From: Mesorhizobium japonicum MAFF 303099
GTDB lineage: Bacteria > Pseudomonadota > Alphaproteobacteria > Rhizobiales > Rhizobiaceae
Direction: 5' to 3'
DNA: 64,000 nucleotides
NCBI RefSeq assembly: GCF_000009625.1
Contig: NC_002678.2
Span: forward strand, 4,000,001 to 4,064,000
Part shown: in pieces, positions 28,792-37,923 of the stretch
Numbering within the stretch: the first letter of the stretch is position 1
Layout: every line of letters begins with the position of its first letter
The notes under the pieces: model-generated
The model's input: only the letters and a program-made list of their open reading frames with translations
Database searches by the model: none
What the model was told of the DNA's origin: nothing
Program-made: the position numbers and the translations under genes

Positions 28792-30299
28792 AGCGTTCGT
28801 TCCTCAAGCAGCCCGTGCGCTTCGTAGAAATCCCGCAGGCTGGCAAGCGCCGGGTGGGACAGCGCCCGGCGCAGATAGTCGCGGATGCGCGGCAGGTGCT
28901 TCAAATAATAAGGTTTGCCGTCGCGTTTTTCGAGACGCACGAAAATGCCGAGGATCTTGGAGTTGCGCTGCGCCGCCATGATTGCATAGGCTTCCAGGAA
29001 GCTTGCTTCGTCGAAGGCGCCTGCCGCATGGCGCGCCGCGACATAGGCATCGAGCGTTTTCTTCTCGATCTCCGGCGAGATGGTGACGCGGGCGTCCATG
29101 GCCAGCGAGGCGACGTCATAGGCTGAAGGCCCGATTAGCGCATCCTGGAAGTCGACGATGCCCAGCCGGTCATGGCCGGCGTGGTCGTCGCGCCAGATGA
29201 TGTTGGGCGAATGGAAGTCGCGCAGCATCAGCGTGTATTCGCTGCCCTGCAGCCGGTCGAAAAGCGCGTTCCATTCCGTGGCGTAGCCCAAGCGCAGATC
29301 GTCGCTGGCCGGGCCGCCCGATATCGCCGGCACGTACCAGTCGACCAAAAGATCGGCTTCGATCATCATCGCATCGCGGTCGAAAGGCGGCACCTCGTGG
29401 AAGCTGCCGGGTCCGGCTTGCAGCCGCCGCGGCCAGCTCTTGCCATGCATCATGGCCAGCAGCTCGGCCGCCGCCGCATAGCGCTCGGCCACCGGCTCGC
29501 CGTTCTTGCCGAGAAACCCTTCGGAACCGAGATGTTCGAGCAGCAAAAAACCCTGGTCCTGGTCCTCGGCATGGATTTGCGGGACGCTGACGCCGCCGGC
29601 CTTCAAGGCGCGGTCGATGGCGACGAAGGCGGAGACCGACTGCGCGGTGTGGGCGATCACGGCATAGGGTTTGCCGTCACGCACGGGCGGGCCTAGCACC
29701 AGACGCGGTGAGTTCATCAGCACGCGCGGCTCCCGGCCGGCAAGCGTGACGATCTCGTAGGAGCGGGCCGAGGCGTCGCCGATGAAATGGCGCCGCCGCG
29801 CTTCGCCCCAGCCGGCATTTTCGAGAAAACCGCGCATGGCCAGCGATCGCGCCGCGCGGTCGAAGGCAGCGCCTTGCCCCGACAGCCGCGCCAGCCGGCC
29901 CTCGCCATGCTGGACGAGTTCGATCGAGAGCGTTGTCTTCGGCAGATAGCCTTCCGCCCGGTCGGGCCATTCGACGAGGGCAGCGCCTTGCGTCAGCGCT
30001 TCGTCGAAGCCGAGTTCGTCGAGCTCGCTTGCCGAGGACAGGCGATAAAGGTCGAAATGATGGACCGGAATGCGCGTGTCGTAGCTCTGCACCAGGGTGA
30101 AGGTCGGGCTCGGCACATCGAGGCCGGCATCGTCAGCCAGCGCGCGGATCAGCGCCCGCGCCAATGTCGATTTGCCGGCGCCGAGATCGCCCTTGAGCGC
30201 CAGCACGTCGCCGGCGCGCAGGGACAACGCCAGATCTTCGCCCAGTCGCGCTGTCTGTGTCTCATCCGCGAGCAAATGCTCCAGTACAGGTCCCGTCAT
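28788..30299 (-). CDS. TsaE - AmgK fusion: t6A ATPase joined to an aminoglycoside-phosphotransferase-like sugar kinase
   Basis: One 503-residue frame carries two domains. Residues about 1-150 are TsaE (P-loop LKGDLGAGKSTLARAL, PSPTFTLVQSYDT, HFDLYRLSSASELDELGFDEAL), the ATPase that helps TsaBD make t6A on tRNA. Residues about 170-503 are a phosphotransferase-fold kinase (FIGDASARSYEIVTL, FLLLEHLGSEGF, catalytic LRDFHSPNIIWRDD, IVDFQDALIGPSAYDVASL) like AmgK. The stop overlaps the murU start by 4 bases. The ATG at 30299 marks the TsaE start; a longer open frame overlapping divL is spurious. Confidence 0.92.
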   Translation of the reverse strand: MTGPVLEHLLADETQTARLGEDLALSLRAGDVLALKGDLGAGKSTLARALIRALADDAGLDVPSPTFTLVQSYDTRIPVHHFDLYRLSSASELDELGFDEALTQGAALVEWPDRAEGYLPKTTLSIELVQHGEGRLARLSGQGAAFDRAARSLAMRGFLENAGWGEARRRHFIGDASARSYEIVTLAGREPRVLMNSPRLVLGPPVRDGKPYAVIAHTAQSVSAFVAIDRALKAGGVSVPQIHAEDQDQGFLLLEHLGSEGFLGKNGEPVAERYAAAAELLAMMHGKSWPRRLQAGPGSFHEVPPFDRDAMMIEADLLVDWYVPAISGGPASDDLRLGYATEWNALFDRLQGSEYTLMLRDFHSPNIIWRDDHAGHDRLGIVDFQDALIGPSAYDVASLAMDARVTISPEIEKKTLDAYVAARHAAGAFDEASFLEAYAIMAAQRNSKILGIFVRLEKRDGKPYYLKHLPRIRDYLRRALSHPALASLRDFYEAHGLLEERTL

Positions 30300-30307
30300 A
30301 GAGCGCG

Positions 30308-32863
30308 CTACTCGGCCGCGGCGCGGATGCCCGGCATGTCGGGGAAGGTGCAGATGACGGTCGTGCCCTTGTCCTTGCCGGTTTCGATGCGAACATTGCC
30401 GCCATGCAGTTCGACAAAGCTCTTGACGATCGACAGGCCGAGGCCGGCGCCCCGCCGGCGGCCGCCATTGGCGCGCGGTTCGAAGCGGCGGAACACCGAA
30501 TCCAGCACGTCCGGCGGCATGCCGGGGCCGTCGTCGTGAACGGAAAATTCCACCCCGTCCGCCAGATGGCGGCAGGCGAGCCGGATGGTGCTGGCTTCCG
30601 GCGCGTAGTTGGCGGCGTTGCTGAGCAGATTGTAGAGGATCTGACGGATGCGGATCTCGTCGCCGTGGAACGTCTTCGGCGCGGCACGGGCATCGACTTC
30701 GAGCCGGATCGAATGCTCCTGCAGCCGGTCGGCAACCAGTTCCGCGGCCGCCGCGATGGTGCGGTCGACATGCACCTCGGAAATGTCGAGCTGCATGATG
30801 CCGGCGTCGACGGTCGCGAGGTCGAGTATGTCGTTGACGATGGTCAGCAGCACCGAGGAGGACGAACTGACATGCTCGACATATTCGCGCTGCTTTTGAT
30901 TCAGCGGTCCGGTCGTGGGCAGTGAAAGCAGTTCGGTGAAGCCGATGATGTTGGTCAGCGGCGAACGCAGTTCGTAGGACACGTGCTGGACGAAGTCGTT
31001 CTTGAGCTGGTCCGACTTCTCCAGCGCCTCGTTCTTGTCCTTCAGCGCACGTTCGACATGGACGCTGTCGGTGACATCGACGAAGGTCATCATCACTTGC
31101 CCGTTGGGCAGCGGGATCACGGCATAGCGCAGCACGGTGCCGTTGTTGAGCTCGCTCTGGCCGTGCCGGTCGCGGCGCTCGTCGTCGAAACCGGTGATGG
31201 CGGCGACGAAACCGGGCCAGGGGCTGTCGACCGCCTGGCGGTCGCAAAGGTCGCGTATCGTGGAGACGTGCACATTGGGCTTGGCGGCTTCGCCGCTCAA
31301 TCCCCAGAGTGTGGCAAAGGCCGGGTTCGACAGGCGCAGCCGACCATCAGGCCCGAACACCGCCACGCCTTCGGCGAGATTGTCGAGCGTTTCGCCCTGG
31401 ACGCGCACCGCGGTGCGGTAGCGGCTTTCCAGGTCCATCTTCTCGGTCAGGTTCTCGAACACCCAGGTGACGCCGCCCTTGGGCTGCGGATTGGCGACGA
31501 CGCGGATGGTCTTGCCGTCAGGCAGATGCCACCAATGTTCCTGCGATTCCACCGCGCGGTAGGCGCCGAGCAGGCCTTCCTTCCAGCGGCGCCATTCGGG
31601 CTGCTCGGCGATCTTGCCTTCGCTGCGCAGCCGGTCGAGCAGAAGCGCATTGTCGGGCGCGCTGTGCAGGAAGCCGCTGTCCAGCCCCCACAGTTTCTGG
31701 AAGGCCTGGTTGAAGAAGCGCAGCTTCTCGTCGGTGTCGAAGATGGCGACAGCGGTGTTGAGCTGGTCGAGCGTGTCGGCATGGCTGCGCACCGTGCGCT
31801 CATATTCACCTCGAATGGCCTCGATGGCGCTGGTGTCGGCGGCAAGACCGGCCGAACCGTCCGGGCTGGCGAAGTCGGTCACCGCGAAGACGCGGCGGTC
31901 GCCTTCGATCACCGTGGATAGCGACTGCTCGAAGACCGGATGCGTCTTGTGCTGGGCGTCTATCGCCTCGCGTGCCTGGCCCCCGAGGAATTCCCTGGCG
32001 TCGCGGACGGCGGCTTCCGCGCTTTCGGCTTCGACCGCGTCGGCATAGGCCCGGTTGACCCATTTCAGGCGTCCATGCTCGTCGCGCAGCCATGCCGGCA
32101 TCTTCAGCGCTTCGAGCAGACCGATCATCGTGTCATGGTCGGCGGCCAGCCGCTGGTTGTCGATCTTCAGCCGGGCCTGGCTGCGCTGGGTCTCGGAAAG
32201 CGACACAAACCGCACCAGTATGTGCGCGGCGCTCTTGCGGCCATGCACTTCGAGCGGCGCGCCGGCCTGCGATTCGATGACGAGGTCGAAGGGCCTGGCC
32301 TTTTCGCGCAAGCCCGCAATGGCGTGCTCGAGCGCCGCCGCCGAGCGCGGCATCAACCAGCGGCCGAAGGCGAGGAAAGCCGACCGTTCCTCTGGCGCGC
32401 CGCTCTCGACCGGCAATGTGCCGATGAGTTCGGGCTTCTTGTTTTCCGAGGCCCAGACCACCACGCGCTGGTCGCGCAGATTGAGAAGCGCTTCCGAACG
32501 GCGCAGTGCCGCATTGATATCGGCGACGCGGCTTCTCAGTTCGACATTCTCCGCCGAGGTGCGGGCCCGTTCGCGGATGAGAACGATGGCCGACAGGAAT
32601 GCCGCGCCCGTCACGCCGACGAACACGGCAAGCTGCATGACTTCGACCGTGTTGATCGACAGGCCGGCGGTGGCGACGGCAGCGTTCTCGGCATGCGCCA
32701 CGGCGCTGGCCAGGGGGCCGGCCAGCACGGAACTGGTCAGGAACAGCCCGGCGCGGGCACGCCATGAAAGGCGCACGCCCTGAATGGTCGAGCCTGTGAT
32801 CCCCGAATCGTCATGGCCGCCGGAAACGGCCGATCCCGCTCCGTGCGGGTTTTGCCCCGGCAT
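30308..32863 (-). CDS. divL: DivL-type PAS sensor kinase with Tyr in place of the phospho-accepting His
   Basis: This is an 851-residue membrane protein. Hydrophobic segments lie near 38-58 and 74-96, followed by several PAS-like domains (about 240-320, 365-475 and 490-600), a DHp helix and a HATPase domain (DEIRIRQILYNLLSNAANYAP, DDGPGMPPDVLDSVFRRF, GAGLGLSIVKSFVELHGG). The H-box reads FVQHVSYELRSPL: Tyr630 replaces the usual His. This is the hallmark of Caulobacter DivL, an essential regulator of CckA-CtrA cell-cycle phosphorelay. I chose the ATG at 32863 after GGAGAGGACC; an in-frame TTG lies 10 codons upstream. Confidence 0.9.
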   Translation of the reverse strand: MPGQNPHGAGSAVSGGHDDSGITGSTIQGVRLSWRARAGLFLTSSVLAGPLASAVAHAENAAVATAGLSINTVEVMQLAVFVGVTGAAFLSAIVLIRERARTSAENVELRSRVADINAALRRSEALLNLRDQRVVVWASENKKPELIGTLPVESGAPEERSAFLAFGRWLMPRSAAALEHAIAGLREKARPFDLVIESQAGAPLEVHGRKSAAHILVRFVSLSETQRSQARLKIDNQRLAADHDTMIGLLEALKMPAWLRDEHGRLKWVNRAYADAVEAESAEAAVRDAREFLGGQAREAIDAQHKTHPVFEQSLSTVIEGDRRVFAVTDFASPDGSAGLAADTSAIEAIRGEYERTVRSHADTLDQLNTAVAIFDTDEKLRFFNQAFQKLWGLDSGFLHSAPDNALLLDRLRSEGKIAEQPEWRRWKEGLLGAYRAVESQEHWWHLPDGKTIRVVANPQPKGGVTWVFENLTEKMDLESRYRTAVRVQGETLDNLAEGVAVFGPDGRLRLSNPAFATLWGLSGEAAKPNVHVSTIRDLCDRQAVDSPWPGFVAAITGFDDERRDRHGQSELNNGTVLRYAVIPLPNGQVMMTFVDVTDSVHVERALKDKNEALEKSDQLKNDFVQHVSYELRSPLTNIIGFTELLSLPTTGPLNQKQREYVEHVSSSSSVLLTIVNDILDLATVDAGIMQLDISEVHVDRTIAAAAELVADRLQEHSIRLEVDARAAPKTFHGDEIRIRQILYNLLSNAANYAPEASTIRLACRHLADGVEFSVHDDGPGMPPDVLDSVFRRFEPRANGGRRRGAGLGLSIVKSFVELHGGNVRIETGKDKGTTVICTFPDMPGIRAAAE

Positions 32864-33005
32864 GTCTTGGTCCTCTCCGCCGCCTGAATGCAAGACCGCC
32901 CTGATACGCGCCTCTCTGATCCCCTCTCGGGCCGGAAGCGTCGCGAATCACCTGACAATAAACCCTCGCCGAATCGCCGTGAAGGCTGATCGCGCGCAAA
33001 AATAA

Positions 33006-33033
33006 GGCCGGGCGAAAAGTCAATCACCCGGCC
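33006..33033 (-). terminator. Rho-independent terminator of ahcY
   Basis: On the minus strand GGCCGGG and CCCGGCC form a 7-bp stem, then TTATTTTTG. It lies 30 bp past the ahcY stop and separates it from divL. Confidence 0.85.
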
Positions 33034-33062
33034 TCAATATCTGGTAGTAAATTTAGCTTTGG

Positions 33063-34463
33063 TTAATAGCGGTAGTGTTCCGGCTTGAACGGACCCTGCG
33101 GCGTGACGCCGATATAGGCGGCCTGCTCACCCGACAGTTCGGTCAGGCGTGCGCCGAGCTTGTCGAGGTGCAGGCGTGCGACCTTCTCGTCGAGATGCTT
33201 GGGCAGGACATAGACCTGGTTCTGGTACTGTTCGCCCTTGGTGAACAGCTCGATCTGGGCCAGCACCTGGTTGGTGAAGGACGCCGACATGACGAAGCTC
33301 GGATGGCCGGTGGCGTTGCCGAGATTGAGCAGGCGGCCTTCCGACAGGAGGATCATCCGCTTGCCGTCAGGGAAGGTGATCATGTCGACCTGCGGCTTGA
33401 CGTTGGTCCATTTCAGATTGCGCAGCGAGGCGACCTGGATCTCGTTGTCGAAGTGGCCGATATTGCCGACGATCACCATGTCCTTCATCGACCGCATATG
33501 GTCGAGGGTGACGACGTCCTTGTTGCCGGTGGTGGTGATGACGATGTCGGCGGTCGGGGCCGCGTCTTCCAGCGTCACCACTTCAAAGCCGTCCATCGCC
33601 GCCTGCAGCGCACAGATCGGGTCGACCTCGGTGACCTTGACGCGGGCGCCGGCGCCCTTGAGCGAAGCCGATGAGCCCTTGCCGACGTCGCCATAGCCGC
33701 AGACGACCGCGACCTTGCCGGCCATCATCGTGTCGGTGCCGCGACGGATGCCGTCGACCAGCGATTCCTTGCAGCCATACTTGTTGTCGAATTTCGACTT
33801 GGTGACGGAATCGTTGACGTTGATGGCGGGGAAGGGCAGCAGGCCCTTCTTCTGCAGCTGGTAGAGCCGGTTGACGCCGGTGGTCGTCTCTTCGGTGACG
33901 CCGCGGATCGCAGCCTTCTGCTTGGTGAAGAAGCCCGGCGAAGCCTTCAGCCGCTTCTTGACCTGAGCGTAGAAATATTCCTCTTCCTCGCTCTGCGGGT
34001 TGGACAGCACGTCCTCGCCGGCTTCGGCGCGGGCGCCGATCAGGATGTACATGGTGGCGTCGCCGCCATCGTCGAGGATCATGTTGGAGAGGCCGCCGTC
34101 CGCCCACTGGAAGATCCGGTCGGTATAGTCCCAATATTGTTCGAGGCTCTCGCCCTTGACGGCGAAGACCGGAATGCCGGCCTCGGCGATGGCCGCGGCG
34201 GCGTGGTCCTGGGTCGAGAAGATGTTGCAGGAGGCCCAGCGGATATCGGCGCCGAGCGCCTTCAGCGTCTCGATCAGCACCGCGGTCTGGATTGTCATAT
34301 GGAGCGAGCCGGTGATGCGCGCGCCCTTCAGCGGCTTCTTGGCGCCGAATTCCTCGCGGCAGGCCATTAGGCCCGGCATTTCGGTTTCGGCGATATCGAG
34401 TTCCTTGCGGCCCCAGCCGGCAAGCGAGATGTCGGCGACCACATAATCCTTGCTACCCGTCAT
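33063..34463 (-). CDS. ahcY: Adenosylhomocysteinase
   Basis: This is a 466-residue NAD-dependent enzyme that splits S-adenosylhomocysteine to adenosine and homocysteine, keeping the methyl cycle moving. Signatures are [37 protein letters not shown], the NAD loop [14 protein letters not shown] and the C-terminal KPEHYRY. Length is that of the longer bacterial class with an internal insert ([14 protein letters not shown] region). The upstream 175 bp to ptsH shows no riboswitch I can recognise. The gene ends in its own terminator. Confidence 0.98.
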   Translation of the reverse strand: MTGSKDYVVADISLAGWGRKELDIAETEMPGLMACREEFGAKKPLKGARITGSLHMTIQTAVLIETLKALGADIRWASCNIFSTQDHAAAAIAEAGIPVFAVKGESLEQYWDYTDRIFQWADGGLSNMILDDGGDATMYILIGARAEAGEDVLSNPQSEEEEYFYAQVKKRLKASPGFFTKQKAAIRGVTEETTTGVNRLYQLQKKGLLPFPAINVNDSVTKSKFDNKYGCKESLVDGIRRGTDTMMAGKVAVVCGYGDVGKGSSASLKGAGARVKVTEVDPICALQAAMDGFEVVTLEDAAPTADIVITTTGNKDVVTLDHMRSMKDMVIVGNIGHFDNEIQVASLRNLKWTNVKPQVDMITFPDGKRMILLSEGRLLNLGNATGHPSFVMSASFTNQVLAQIELFTKGEQYQNQVYVLPKHLDEKVARLHLDKLGARLTELSGEQAAYIGVTPQGPFKPEHYRY

Positions 34464-34638
34464 GGCAGTACTCCGATGCGAATTGTTATGCTGCGAATTG
34501 GTTGCGGATGCGCCCGCGCCGGTCGGCGCGTCGAAGGGCGCGAATTGCCGGCCTGACTAGCAGATCAGGCTCAAGACGACAATGGGATATAAAGAAATCT
34601 TTATCCCTGCATGTCTCGCGAGCATGCCTGGGACGGGA

Positions 34639-34935
34639 TCAGCATTCCTCGCCGAAGCGGGAGGCGACAAGCTGCTCGAGCGCGTCCATGACCTCGAGCG
34701 CCTCCGGCCCGCTGGCGGTGACGCGGATCGAGTAGCCTGGGCTGGCGGCAAGCATCATCAGGCCCATGATCGACGTGCCGCCGACCTTGACGCCATCCTT
34801 CTCGACATGGACTGCGGCGTCGAAGCCGCTGGCGAGCTGGACGAATTTCGCCGAGGCGCGTGCATGCAGGCCGCGCTGGTTGACGATCGGAAACTCCCGG
34901 ACGATGTGGTCTTTTTCCGGGGATAGCGCGTTCAT
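34639..34935 (-). CDS. ptsH: HPr-like phosphocarrier protein
   Basis: This is a 98-residue phosphocarrier. The phosphorylated His24 is in QRGLHARASAKF. Ser55 in GGTSIMGLMMLAAS matches the Ser46-type site that HPr kinase modifies. Alphaproteobacterial versions serve a regulatory rather than sugar-transport PTS. It overlaps the upstream EIIA gene by 4 bases, and hprK is third in line, so all proteins for His and Ser phosphorylation are encoded together. ptsP (enzyme I) is not in the window. Confidence 0.95.
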   Translation of the reverse strand: MNALSPEKDHIVREFPIVNQRGLHARASAKFVQLASGFDAAVHVEKDGVKVGGTSIMGLMMLAASPGYSIRVTASGPEALEVMDALEQLVASRFGEEC

Positions 34936-35333
34936 TTGCTGCTCAGAAGCTGGCTGGCGACATTGATGTATTTGCGCCCGGCGGCCTGCGCCTCATCGAG
35001 CGCGGCGGCCATATTGTCGCCCTTGCGGATCGAGGACAGCTTGATCAGCATCGGCAGGTTCATGCCGGCGATCACCTCGGTGCGGCCGGACTCCATCACC
35101 GAAATGGCGAGGTTCGACGGCGTGCCGCCGAACATGTCGGTCAGCACGATTACGCCCGCCCCGGTATCGACACGGGCGACGGCGTCGACGATGTCGCGGC
35201 GACGCTGTTCCATATCGTCGTCGGCACCGATCGCCACGGTTTCGAAATTGTCTTGTGGCCCGACGACATGTTCGACGGCATGTCGGAACTCGGTGGCCAG
35301 TTGACCGTGCGTTACAAGCACGAGTCCGATCAT
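34932..35333 (-). CDS. Mannose-family PTS EIIA protein
   Basis: This is a 133-residue EIIA of the mannose (EIIA-Man/PTS-fructose IIA) fold. His9 in LVLVTHGQLATEF is the phosphorylation site, and VIVLTDMFGGTPSNLAIS is the conserved core. No IIB/IIC partner is present, which fits the incomplete regulatory PTS of rhizobia and Brucella, where this protein influences ChvG/ChvI-linked and carbon-nitrogen signalling. It is coupled to ptsH and lies 164 bp downstream of hprK. Confidence 0.93.
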   Translation of the reverse strand: MIGLVLVTHGQLATEFRHAVEHVVGPQDNFETVAIGADDDMEQRRRDIVDAVARVDTGAGVIVLTDMFGGTPSNLAISVMESGRTEVIAGMNLPMLIKLSSIRKGDNMAAALDEAQAAGRKYINVASQLLSSK

Positions 35334-35497
35334 TCTTTGGTGGCTCCCGTCATCGCCGCTTCACAGGCGCATTTTATGCTCGCCAGCCATTCCAGGCGGC
35401 GGGAGCGCTATCTTGTCGACGCGCGGCCCGTTGACAAGCCCAAAATTGCGCCGGCCCATGCCAATTTGACGCATTGCAGCAAAAAATCTCGGGCGGA

Positions 35498-35959
35498 TCA
35501 TAGAAAAGGCGTGATGGACAGCCGCGCCATCACGGCGGGCAGGGCCGTGGCGGCGTTACGCTCAGCAAGGTCGATACGCGGCACCGGGCAGCCTGCGACC
35601 GGCTCGCTGATTTCCTCCTGGAAACGGGCCATCTCTGCCTTTGGCACCAGCCTCACATGCAGGTCGATCACCCCGGCCGGCTCGAACGGCAGCCGGCGCG
35701 GCATGAATCCAGGCACTTCGGCGAGACCGGCGATAGGCGCCGGCACGCGACAGACCAGCCGCCCGGCGCGGGCCGCGGCAAGCAGCCTGTCGTCGCCGAT
35801 CAGCCGCGAGAACAGCCCGCGCGCGCGGCAATGGTCCAGGAGTGTCAGCGCCAGCGTCGTTTTGCCGGCGCCGGACGGCCCGGTGATAAGGACGCCGCGC
35901 TCGCCGATCAGGATCGCGGTTCCGTGAATGTTTTCTGGCTGCGCAACTGGATCAGGCAC
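35498..35959 (-). CDS. hprK: Short HPr kinase/phosphorylase
   Basis: This is a 153-residue protein equal to only the catalytic C-terminal domain of Gram-positive HPrK/P. The P-loop is GPSGAGKT at 27-34, followed by RLIGDDRLLAAARAGRLV and EVPGFMPRRLPFEPAGVIDLHVRLVP, corresponding to the HPrK/P signature region. The short form is characteristic of alphaproteobacteria. It phosphorylates HPr on Ser. It lies between chvG (upstream) and the EIIA-HPr pair, the conserved rhizobial order. A palindromic repeat separates it from chvG. Confidence 0.93.
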   Translation of the reverse strand: MPDPVAQPENIHGTAILIGERGVLITGPSGAGKTTLALTLLDHCRARGLFSRLIGDDRLLAAARAGRLVCRVPAPIAGLAEVPGFMPRRLPFEPAGVIDLHVRLVPKAEMARFQEEISEPVAGCPVPRIDLAERNAATALPAVMARLSITPFL

Positions 35960-35975
35960 GATTATATCTTTGGCT

Positions 35976-36046
35976 GAAGCATGATCTCTGGACGAACGGC
36001 ACCGTTCGTCCGAGAAACCGGCCTCCGCTTCGTGGGATCATGCTTC
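35976..36046. repeat. RIME-like palindromic repeat overlapping the chvG stop
   Basis: Outer arms GAAGCATGATC (35976-35986) and GATCATGCTTC (36036-36046) are exact complements. Inside is a perfect palindromic stem GGACGAACGG/CCGTTCGTCC (35990-36011). The right arm includes the chvG stop codon (36038-36040) and its last two sense codons. Confidence 0.8.
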
Positions 36047-37822
36047 GGCCGGCAGCGTCACGACGAAGCGCGCGCCCTTGATCTCGCCGGGCTTGGTGCC
36101 GGGGATGTTCTCGGCGGTCAGCGTGCCGCCATGGGCCTCGACGATCTGCCTGGAAATCGACAGGCCAAGGCCCGAATTCTGGCCGAACGCCTCGCCGGCC
36201 GGCCGGTCGGTATAGAAGCGTTCGAAGATGCGGTCGATGTTGTCGGCGCGGATGCCGGGGCCATTGTCGTCGACGGTCAGGATGTTGAACTTGCCGGCGC
36301 GCGCCAGTGAAAGGCTGATGTGGCCATGGTCCTCGGGAACGAAGGAGCGTGCATTCTCGATCAGATTGGTGACCACCTGGCCGATGCGCAGATCGTGGCC
36401 GGCGACGAAATAGCCTTTGACGCCCTGTGGCAGCTTGGCGACCTTGAGCTCGATCTCGACAGCCTTCTTGTTGCGCGTGGTCTCGCGCGACACGGCGACG
36501 AGGTCGGTGATGAATTTCTTCAGGTCGACGGTTCCCGCATCCTCGCGCGCCAGCTCGGCGTCGAGACGGGAGGCGTCCGAAATATCGGTGATCAGCCGGT
36601 CCAGCCGGCGCACGTCATGCTGGATGATGTCCATCAGCCGGCTGCGCGAATTGTCGTTCTTGGCCAGCGGCAGGGTCTCCACCGCGCTGCGCAGCGAGGT
36701 CAGCGGGTTCTTCAATTCATGCGACACGTCGGCGGCGAAGCTTTCGATCGCCTCGATGCGCGCATAGAGCGCGTTGGTCATGTCGCGCACCGCGACCGAC
36801 AGGTTGCCGATCTCGTCCTGCCGGTCGGAAAAATCGGGGATTTCCTCGCGGCTCTTGACGCCGCGCCGGACCCTGACCGCCGCCGCCGACAGCCGGCGCA
36901 GCGGATTGGCGATGGTCGAGGCCAAAAGCATCGACAGGATGGCGGTGACCAGTGCCGCGATGCCGAAGACGCGCAGGATCGCCTTGCGCTCGGCGGCGAC
37001 GATCTTGTCGATGTCGCCGCCTTCGGTCGACAGCATCAAGACGCCGAGAACGGCACGGAAGCGCTGGATCGGCACCGCCACCGAAACGATCTGCTCGCCC
37101 TGCTCCGAGACGCGCACGATGGTCGACGGGCTGCCGGTCAGCGCCTTGACCACTTCCGGGAAGGCCGCGCCATTGCCGCCCGGCTGCTCGTGATAGACCG
37201 GCAGGTCCGTGTTGCGGAAGAAGTCGAAGATGAACTTCTGGACGCGCTCGACAAGGTCGGGCTGCTCCTCCTCGACCGGCGGCAGATCGTAGCGCAGGAT
37301 CTGGCCGCGCGAATAGAGATGGCGCGAATCGAGCAGCAGATTGGCGTCGCGGTCATAGATGCGAGCCCGCGTGCGGGTCGGCGAGATCAGCCGCCGCAGC
37401 ACCGGCGCGACACGTTCGGGATTGATCGGGAAATCGAGATTGTCGAGCTGGTCAGAGCCCGGTCCCAGGCTTTCGCCGGCCTGCAGCTCAAGCAGCTTTT
37501 CCGGGTCGATGCTGATTGAATCGGTCTCGACCGTCGCCGACGCCGCGATCGCGCCGGCGATGATTTCGCCCTGCGTCATCAGGCTTTCGACGCGGGCATC
37601 GATCAGCCCGTCGCGGAAAGTGTTGAGATAGAGGATGCCGGTGACCAGGACAGCCAGGCCGGCAAGGTTGAGGAACAGGATGCGCCGCGTCAGGCTGGAA
37701 AAGATATGGTGGCCGAGGAAGCGGCGCATTGGCACCGTGATCTTCGAGACGAAGGACGGCATGATGCGCGACGGCCGCCTGGCGGCGCCCGTCGGTCTTG
37801 TTCGCTGTGCTTCCACTGCCAT
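36038..37822 (-). CDS. chvG: Sensor histidine kinase ChvG (ExoS)
   Basis: This is a 594-residue membrane kinase. TM1 is near 47-67, a periplasmic domain of about 215 residues follows, TM2 is near 285-303, then HAMP, the DHp H-box with His368 (FAADVSHELKNPLTSLRSA) and a HATPase domain (NLIENARSF, DDNGPGI, NSGLGLSISRQIVEAHGG). It matches ChvG/ExoS, the acid- and envelope-responsive kinase that controls exopolysaccharide, motility and symbiosis or virulence genes with ChvI. The start at 37822 has a weak ribosome site; an ATG at 37762 is an alternative. Confidence 0.95.
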   Translation of the reverse strand: MAVEAQRTRPTGAARRPSRIMPSFVSKITVPMRRFLGHHIFSSLTRRILFLNLAGLAVLVTGILYLNTFRDGLIDARVESLMTQGEIIAGAIAASATVETDSISIDPEKLLELQAGESLGPGSDQLDNLDFPINPERVAPVLRRLISPTRTRARIYDRDANLLLDSRHLYSRGQILRYDLPPVEEEQPDLVERVQKFIFDFFRNTDLPVYHEQPGGNGAAFPEVVKALTGSPSTIVRVSEQGEQIVSVAVPIQRFRAVLGVLMLSTEGGDIDKIVAAERKAILRVFGIAALVTAILSMLLASTIANPLRRLSAAAVRVRRGVKSREEIPDFSDRQDEIGNLSVAVRDMTNALYARIEAIESFAADVSHELKNPLTSLRSAVETLPLAKNDNSRSRLMDIIQHDVRRLDRLITDISDASRLDAELAREDAGTVDLKKFITDLVAVSRETTRNKKAVEIELKVAKLPQGVKGYFVAGHDLRIGQVVTNLIENARSFVPEDHGHISLSLARAGKFNILTVDDNGPGIRADNIDRIFERFYTDRPAGEAFGQNSGLGLSISRQIVEAHGGTLTAENIPGTKPGEIKGARFVVTLPAEA

Positions 37823-37841
37823 CGAATAGCAGGCCCTGTTT

Positions 37842-37923
37842 AGTGAGTAGGCAGTAGGCAGTAGGGAATAGAGAAATGGCTGAGATTCCCTACTGCCTAA
37901 CCCCTACTGCCTATTCCCTATTC
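37842..37923. repeat. TAGGCAGTAGG minisatellite-like inverted repeat between chvI and chvG
   Basis: The plus strand carries GTAGGCAGTAGGCAGTAGGG and, after about 20 bases, the complementary series CCCTACTGCC and CCCTACTGCC again, with ATTCCC spacers. The result is both tandem (GGCAGTA units) and inverted. It spans the whole chvI-chvG gap and begins at the chvI stop. Confidence 0.75.

Noticed and set aside
34464..34638. SAH or SAM riboswitch upstream of ahcY
   Set aside because: No conserved core of either class could be found in the leader on the minus strand.
37842..37923. Possible short CRISPR array
   Set aside because: Units are 7 bp, tandem and inverted, without unique spacers of regular length, and no cas gene is present.
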